From: an uncultured Bacilli bacterium
GTDB taxonomy: Bacteria; Bacillota_I; Bacilli_A; RFN20; DUOF01
DNA: 9,563 nt
Direction of reading: 5' to 3'
NCBI GenBank assembly: GCA_934101685.1
Contig: CAKORZ010000052.1
Span: 1 to 9,563, forward strand
This document shows, piece after piece, positions 6,536 through 9,563 of the stretch (the stretch's first letter is position 1; each line of letters begins with the position of its first letter). The notes beneath the pieces were generated by a model, which was not told the origin of the DNA, did no database searches, and saw nothing but the letters and a program-made list of their open reading frames with translations. The translations under genes and the position numbers were made by a program.

Positions 6536-8419
6536 TTACTTATGTATTATATTTGCTCTCATTGAGTTTATTATTGAAAGTATACACAAACCTGCATCAG
6601 AAAATACTGCAAGCCACATAGGAACACTAGCAAATAATATTAAAACCATAACAACTATTTTTATAAGCATTATACATATTAAATTTTCTAGTATTAGCCT
6701 TCTTGTTTTATGAGCATATTTGAATGCTACTCCAATATTCTCTAAATTACCATTACTTATCACAACATCGCTATATTCTTGACTAGCTTCACTTCCTCTT
6801 ATTCCAACAGCAACAGAAACATCTGCTAAAGAAATAGACAAAGTATCATTAACTCCTCCACCCACAAACATTGTTTTTCCATCTTTAATAATACTACTTA
6901 ATATTTTCATTTTTTCTTCAGGCAATAAATCACAATAATACTTATTAATTCCTAAATTATTAGCTATTTTTTCACAGTATTTTTCATTATCTTCACTTAA
7001 TAAAATTTTATTATATTTAGATAGTAATTTCATTGCTTTATAAGAAGAATCCTTTATTTTATCTTCAACTACAACATATCCAACAAATTTACCATTAATT
7101 GCTAAATATTCTGCATTATCAATATACTCGCATTCTATTTTATGTTCATCCATCATTTTTTTCTTACCAGAATATAAAATATCACCATTATTTAAAGTAA
7201 CAACCATACCAACTCCTGCTACTTCATTCACACTTTTTATTTTACTTTGATCACAAGTATAGTTTTTAAAATACTCTTTAATACTTAAGGCTATAGGGTG
7301 ACTAGATAAAGATTGTGCTAAAAGCATATTTTCAATAAATTCGTTTTTATCAATTCCTTCATTAATATGGACTTTACTAACCTTATATTTTCCCTCACTA
7401 ATTGTACCAGTCTTATCAAAAGCTATATTTTTAACCTTATATAATTCATCCAAAAAATTAGCTCCCTTAATCAAAACTCCCTTTTTACTAGTTCCACCTA
7501 TTGCAGCAAAATAAGTAATTGGAACAGATATAACAATTGCACATGGGCATGATATAAGTAAAAAAGATAATGATTTGTATATACTTTCTGTAAGAGTAGA
7601 TATTTTTGTTAATGTAAATATAGGAATAATTAATATTGCTAAAGCTATAACAATTGGAGTATATATTTTTGCTATTTTTCTAATAATTTTATCACTTTTA
7701 CTTTTTCTCTCATTTGCATCTTCTACTAATGTTAAAGTTTTATTTATTTTACTATCTTTATACTCATTAACTACTTCTATTTCTAAAACATCATCTAAAT
7801 TAACACTACCAGAAATAACCTCATCATTAACATTAACAAATTTAGGCAATGTTTCTCCAGTTAAGTTACTATTATCAATGTTACCAGAACCATTTACAAT
7901 TTTTCCATCTACAGTTAACATTTCTCCTTTTTTTAATATCACTATATCTCCTTTTTTTAGATTATGTGGATCAACATCAATAATCTCATTATCTTTTTTT
8001 AAATGTGCTGTACTTTTATTAATTCCTACTAATTTAACAATAGATTGTCTAGATTTATCTACAGCAATTCCTTGTAACATTTCTCCAATTATAAACAAAA
8101 GCATAACAGTTAAAGATTCATGATATTCTCCAATAAAAAACGCACCAATCGTAGCAATTATCATAAGTAAATATTCATTAAAAACATCACCATTTTTTAA
8201 TTCCTTAAAAGCATTAATAAAAATGTCATAAGAAACAAAAACATAAGCAATTAATGTAATAATTAAACACAGTGTAGAATTATCCTCAAAAATATGTCCA
8301 ACTACAAATGCTATAACACCTACTATTATTTTAATAATAAGTAATAAATAATTTTCACTTTCATGATGATGTTCATGGTTATGTTCGCCATGATTACATT
8401 CACAACATCTACAACTCAC
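6536..8419 (-). CDS. Zn2+/Cd2+-type P1B heavy-metal-transporting ATPase with Cys/His-rich N-terminus
   Basis: An inner-membrane ATP-driven pump, most likely exporting Zn2+, Cd2+ or Pb2+. Read from GTG at 8419 it has 627 residues. The N-terminus has C3, C5, C6, C8, H10, H13, H15 and H17-19 instead of a folded HMA domain. Eight membrane helices are visible. Motifs: TGE (187-189), CPC in helix 4 (291-293), phosphorylation site DKTGT with D335, and the P1B His-Pro pair (374-375). A Lys in helix 7 (587) and MWLAVFSDAG with D608 in helix 8 fit the Zn/Cd subgroup (P1B-2). Two conserved hinge motifs deviate: TGDN reads SEDN and GDGxND reads GGGVND (520-525). The GTG start is chosen because AGGAGG (8432-8427) ends seven bases before it. 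A TTG at 8440 would add seven residues but would put this site inside the gene. It follows ogt by 27 bases, probably in one transcript. Confidence 0.92.
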   Translation of the reverse strand: MSCRCCECNHGEHNHEHHHESENYLLLIIKIIVGVIAFVVGHIFEDNSTLCLIITLIAYVFVSYDIFINAFKELKNGDVFNEYLLMIIATIGAFFIGEYHESLTVMLLFIIGEMLQGIAVDKSRQSIVKLVGINKSTAHLKKDNEIIDVDPHNLKKGDIVILKKGEMLTVDGKIVNGSGNIDNSNLTGETLPKFVNVNDEVISGSVNLDDVLEIEVVNEYKDSKINKTLTLVEDANERKSKSDKIIRKIAKIYTPIVIALAILIIPIFTLTKISTLTESIYKSLSFLLISCPCAIVISVPITYFAAIGGTSKKGVLIKGANFLDELYKVKNIAFDKTGTISEGKYKVSKVHINEGIDKNEFIENMLLAQSLSSHPIALSIKEYFKNYTCDQSKIKSVNEVAGVGMVVTLNNGDILYSGKKKMMDEHKIECEYIDNAEYLAINGKFVGYVVVEDKIKDSSYKAMKLLSKYNKILLSEDNEKYCEKIANNLGINKYYCDLLPEEKMKILSSIIKDGKTMFVGGGVNDTLSISLADVSVAVGIRGSEASQEYSDVVISNGNLENIGVAFKYAHKTRRLILENLICIMLIKIVVMVLILFASVPMWLAVFSDAGLCILSIINSMRANIIHK

Positions 8420-8426
8420 ACTTATT

Positions 8427-8432
8427 CCTCCT
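8427..8432 (-). promoter_or_regulatory. Ribosome binding site that fixes the GTG start of the metal ATPase
   Basis: A perfect AGGAGG on the minus strand with seven bases to GTG at 8419. It lies between the ogt stop (8447) and the ATPase start. Confidence 0.85.
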
Positions 8433-8446
8433 AATCGCAAATATCA

Positions 8447-8908
8447 TTATACTCTTTTAATACTTCTCTGTTCCATCTCTAATAAACTTTTTTTCATATC
8501 TAACCCTAAAGCAAAACCTCCAATATTATTAGTTCCAACTACTCTATGACAAGGAATAACAAATAACAATTCATTTTTATTACAAGCATTTCCAATTGCT
8601 CTATATCCTCTTATTCCTATATTATCACCAATTTCTTTATATGATTTAGTTTTCCCATATTCTATTTTAGCAAGTTCCATCCATACTTTGTTTTGAAAAT
8701 CAGTACCAGTTAATTTATATTTAAAAGAAAATGTTTTTAATTTTCCTTTCAAGAATTCGTCTATTTCTTTGTAAGCAAATTTAATAGTTTCCGTTTCTTT
8801 ACATGCACCTTTTATATACTCTTCTTTATAGGTTATTGAAATAATATATTTATCATCCTCCACAATATATAATCTCCCATAAATAGTATTATAAAAATAA
8901 TAAAACAT
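8447..8908 (-). CDS. ogt: Methylated-DNA--[protein]-cysteine S-methyltransferase (O6-alkylguanine-DNA alkyltransferase)
   Basis: A cytoplasmic suicide repair protein that moves the methyl group from O6-methylguanine to its own cysteine. It has 153 residues, a normal length for a single-domain-plus-N-lobe Ogt without Ada's regulatory half. The active site is IPCHRVVG with C120. Upstream are GTDFQNKVW (68-76) and the DNA-binding helix RAIGNA with the arginine finger R103. After the active site come GGFALGL (130-136) and the KKSLLEME helix. The usual Asn-Pro before the active site reads Asn-Glu (112-113), a mild oddity. ATG at 8908 has GGAG at 8920-8917. The next gene, the metal ATPase, follows closely on the same strand. 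The divergent neighbour is gltX, across a 101-base region. The stop is TAA. Confidence 0.94.
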   Translation of the reverse strand: MFYYFYNTIYGRLYIVEDDKYIISITYKEEYIKGACKETETIKFAYKEIDEFLKGKLKTFSFKYKLTGTDFQNKVWMELAKIEYGKTKSYKEIGDNIGIRGYRAIGNACNKNELLFVIPCHRVVGTNNIGGFALGLDMKKSLLEMEQRSIKRV

Positions 8909-8968
8909 TTAAATCACTCCATATATTATAATTTTACTATAATTTTAAATCTTAATAATGATTTTTAC

Positions 8969-8991
8969 ATAACATTTTGTTATAATAACAA
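8969..8991 (+). promoter_or_regulatory. gltX promoter with overlapping inverted-repeat cluster
   Basis: The -10 TATAAT (8981-8986) is preceded by TGT, giving an extended -10 on the + strand. No good -35 is seen. It is covered by a perfect palindrome TTGTTAT-A-ATAACAA (8977-8991), and a further ATAACA (8969-8974) forms a second inverted pair with TGTTAT at 8978-8983. Three half-sites therefore lie within 22 bases between divergent genes. Minus-strand TATAAT/TATAGT-like boxes at 8925-8941 could serve ogt but are not convincing. Confidence 0.55.
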
Positions 8992-9009
8992 GGCGAAAGA
9001 AGGTTTTTT

Positions 9010-9563
9010 ATGAATTATAATGATTTAGCCAATTTAATATTTCCAAATATTACTGAAACTATAGATGATTTAGAAAAAAGATATCCAAAAAGAAATTTAA
9101 AAGAAGGAGCACTTGTAACTAGATTTGCACCTTCACCTACTGGATTCTTACATTCAGGCTCTTTATTTACAACAATTGTAAATTATTGGTTTGCAAAACA
9201 AACTGATGGAATATTCTATATTAGACTAGAAGACACAGATCAAAAAAGAGAGATCGTTGGAAGTGGTAATACCCTTCTAAATGAATTAGCAAAGTTTGGT
9301 ATTGTTCCAAATGAAGGATATTTAGGAGACACTGAAAAAGGAGATTATGCTCCATATACTCAATCAAAAAGATCTCACATTTATGACATTGTAATAAAAG
9401 AATTAATAAGACAAGGAAAAGCTTATCCTTGTTTCTGTTCAAGCGAAGAACTTGAAGAATTAAGAAGAATGCAAGAAAAGAAAAAAATAAGACCTGGATA
9501 TTATGGAAAATATGCTAAATTTCATTCAATTACTCCAGATGAAGCCATTGAAAGAATAAAAAA
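9010..9563 (+). CDS. gltX: Glutamyl-tRNA synthetase, 3' end outside window
   Basis: A class I synthetase charging tRNA-Glu (and tRNA-Gln too, if the organism lacks GlnRS). The first 184 residues are visible. A 35-residue N-terminal extension (LANLIFPN, then YPKRNLKEGA) precedes the catalytic fold. This extension, together with LEDTDQKRE (81-89) and the RPGYYGKYAKF segment (160-170), resembles a GltX subfamily I associate with Clostridia. The class I signature is FAPSPTGFLHSGSL (39-52), with HSGS in place of HIGH/HIGG. YPCFCSSEELEELR (141-154) follows. About 350-370 residues, including KMSKS and the anticodon-binding region, lie beyond the right edge. ATG at 9010 has AAGAAGG at 8997-9003. It is divergent from ogt and has its own extended -10 promoter. 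Confidence 0.95.
   Translation, partial: MNYNDLANLIFPNITETIDDLEKRYPKRNLKEGALVTRFAPSPTGFLHSGSLFTTIVNYWFAKQTDGIFYIRLEDTDQKREIVGSGNTLLNELAKFGIVPNEGYLGDTEKGDYAPYTQSKRSHIYDIVIKELIRQGKAYPCFCSSEELEELRRMQEKKKIRPGYYGKYAKFHSITPDEAIERIK

Noticed and set aside
7575..8123. Plus-strand open frame of 182 codons, hydrophobic
   Set aside because: It is antisense to the P-type ATPase, whose motifs are clear. Its hydrophobic look comes from reading the complementary strand of AT-rich codons.
8420..8440. Upstream TTG start for the metal ATPase
   Set aside because: It would place the perfect AGGAGG site within the coding region. GTG at 8419 has ideal spacing and leaves the Cys-rich tail at the N-terminus.
9221..9442. 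Minus-strand open frame of 73 codons
   Set aside because: It is antisense to gltX, and no supporting features are seen.

Overview
The window is very AT-rich DNA (my impression is roughly a quarter G+C). Its strong AGGAGG-type ribosome binding sites, a T-box leader, a Gram-positive-type lipoprotein and a C-terminally membrane-anchored surface protein all point to a low-GC member of the Bacillota or a relative (for example a gut Clostridia or RF39/Erysipelotrichia-like lineage). All tryptophan codons I checked are TGG. The five genes whose ends are visible stop with TAA or TAG, so nothing suggests a recoded UGA.

Reading along the + strand, bases 1-2127 hold a minus-strand operon. It consists of a diverged histidyl-tRNA-synthetase-like protein followed directly by an archaeal-type aspartyl-tRNA synthetase that runs off the left edge. 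Bases 2128-2430 hold its control region: a promoter, a T-box riboswitch leader whose predicted specifier codon is GAC (Asp), and a terminator/antiterminator pair. The operon therefore appears to be switched on when charged tRNA-Asp runs low.

Bases 2437-6447 carry a second minus-strand unit, possibly a surface module. A 1121-residue secreted protein with about eight MBG-like beta repeats and a C-terminal membrane anchor is followed 12 bases later by a 210-residue lipoprotein. A promoter with a perfect inverted repeat over its -10 lies at 6479-6495.

Bases 6536-8908 carry a third minus-strand unit: an O6-methylguanine-DNA methyltransferase (ogt) followed by a Zn/Cd-type P1B metal-transporting ATPase. 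The ATPase has a Cys/His-rich tail in place of a heavy-metal-associated domain and changes in two normally conserved motifs. After a 101-base divergent intergenic region with a cluster of TGTTAT/ATAACA half-sites, gltX (glutamyl-tRNA synthetase) starts on the + strand and runs off the right edge.

The most notable points are the HisRS-like protein that has lost most catalytic signature residues yet sits first in an Asp-responsive T-box operon, the compact T-box itself, the altered ATPase motifs, and the repeat surface protein with its lipoprotein partner. I see no mobile element, CRISPR array, tRNA or rRNA gene.
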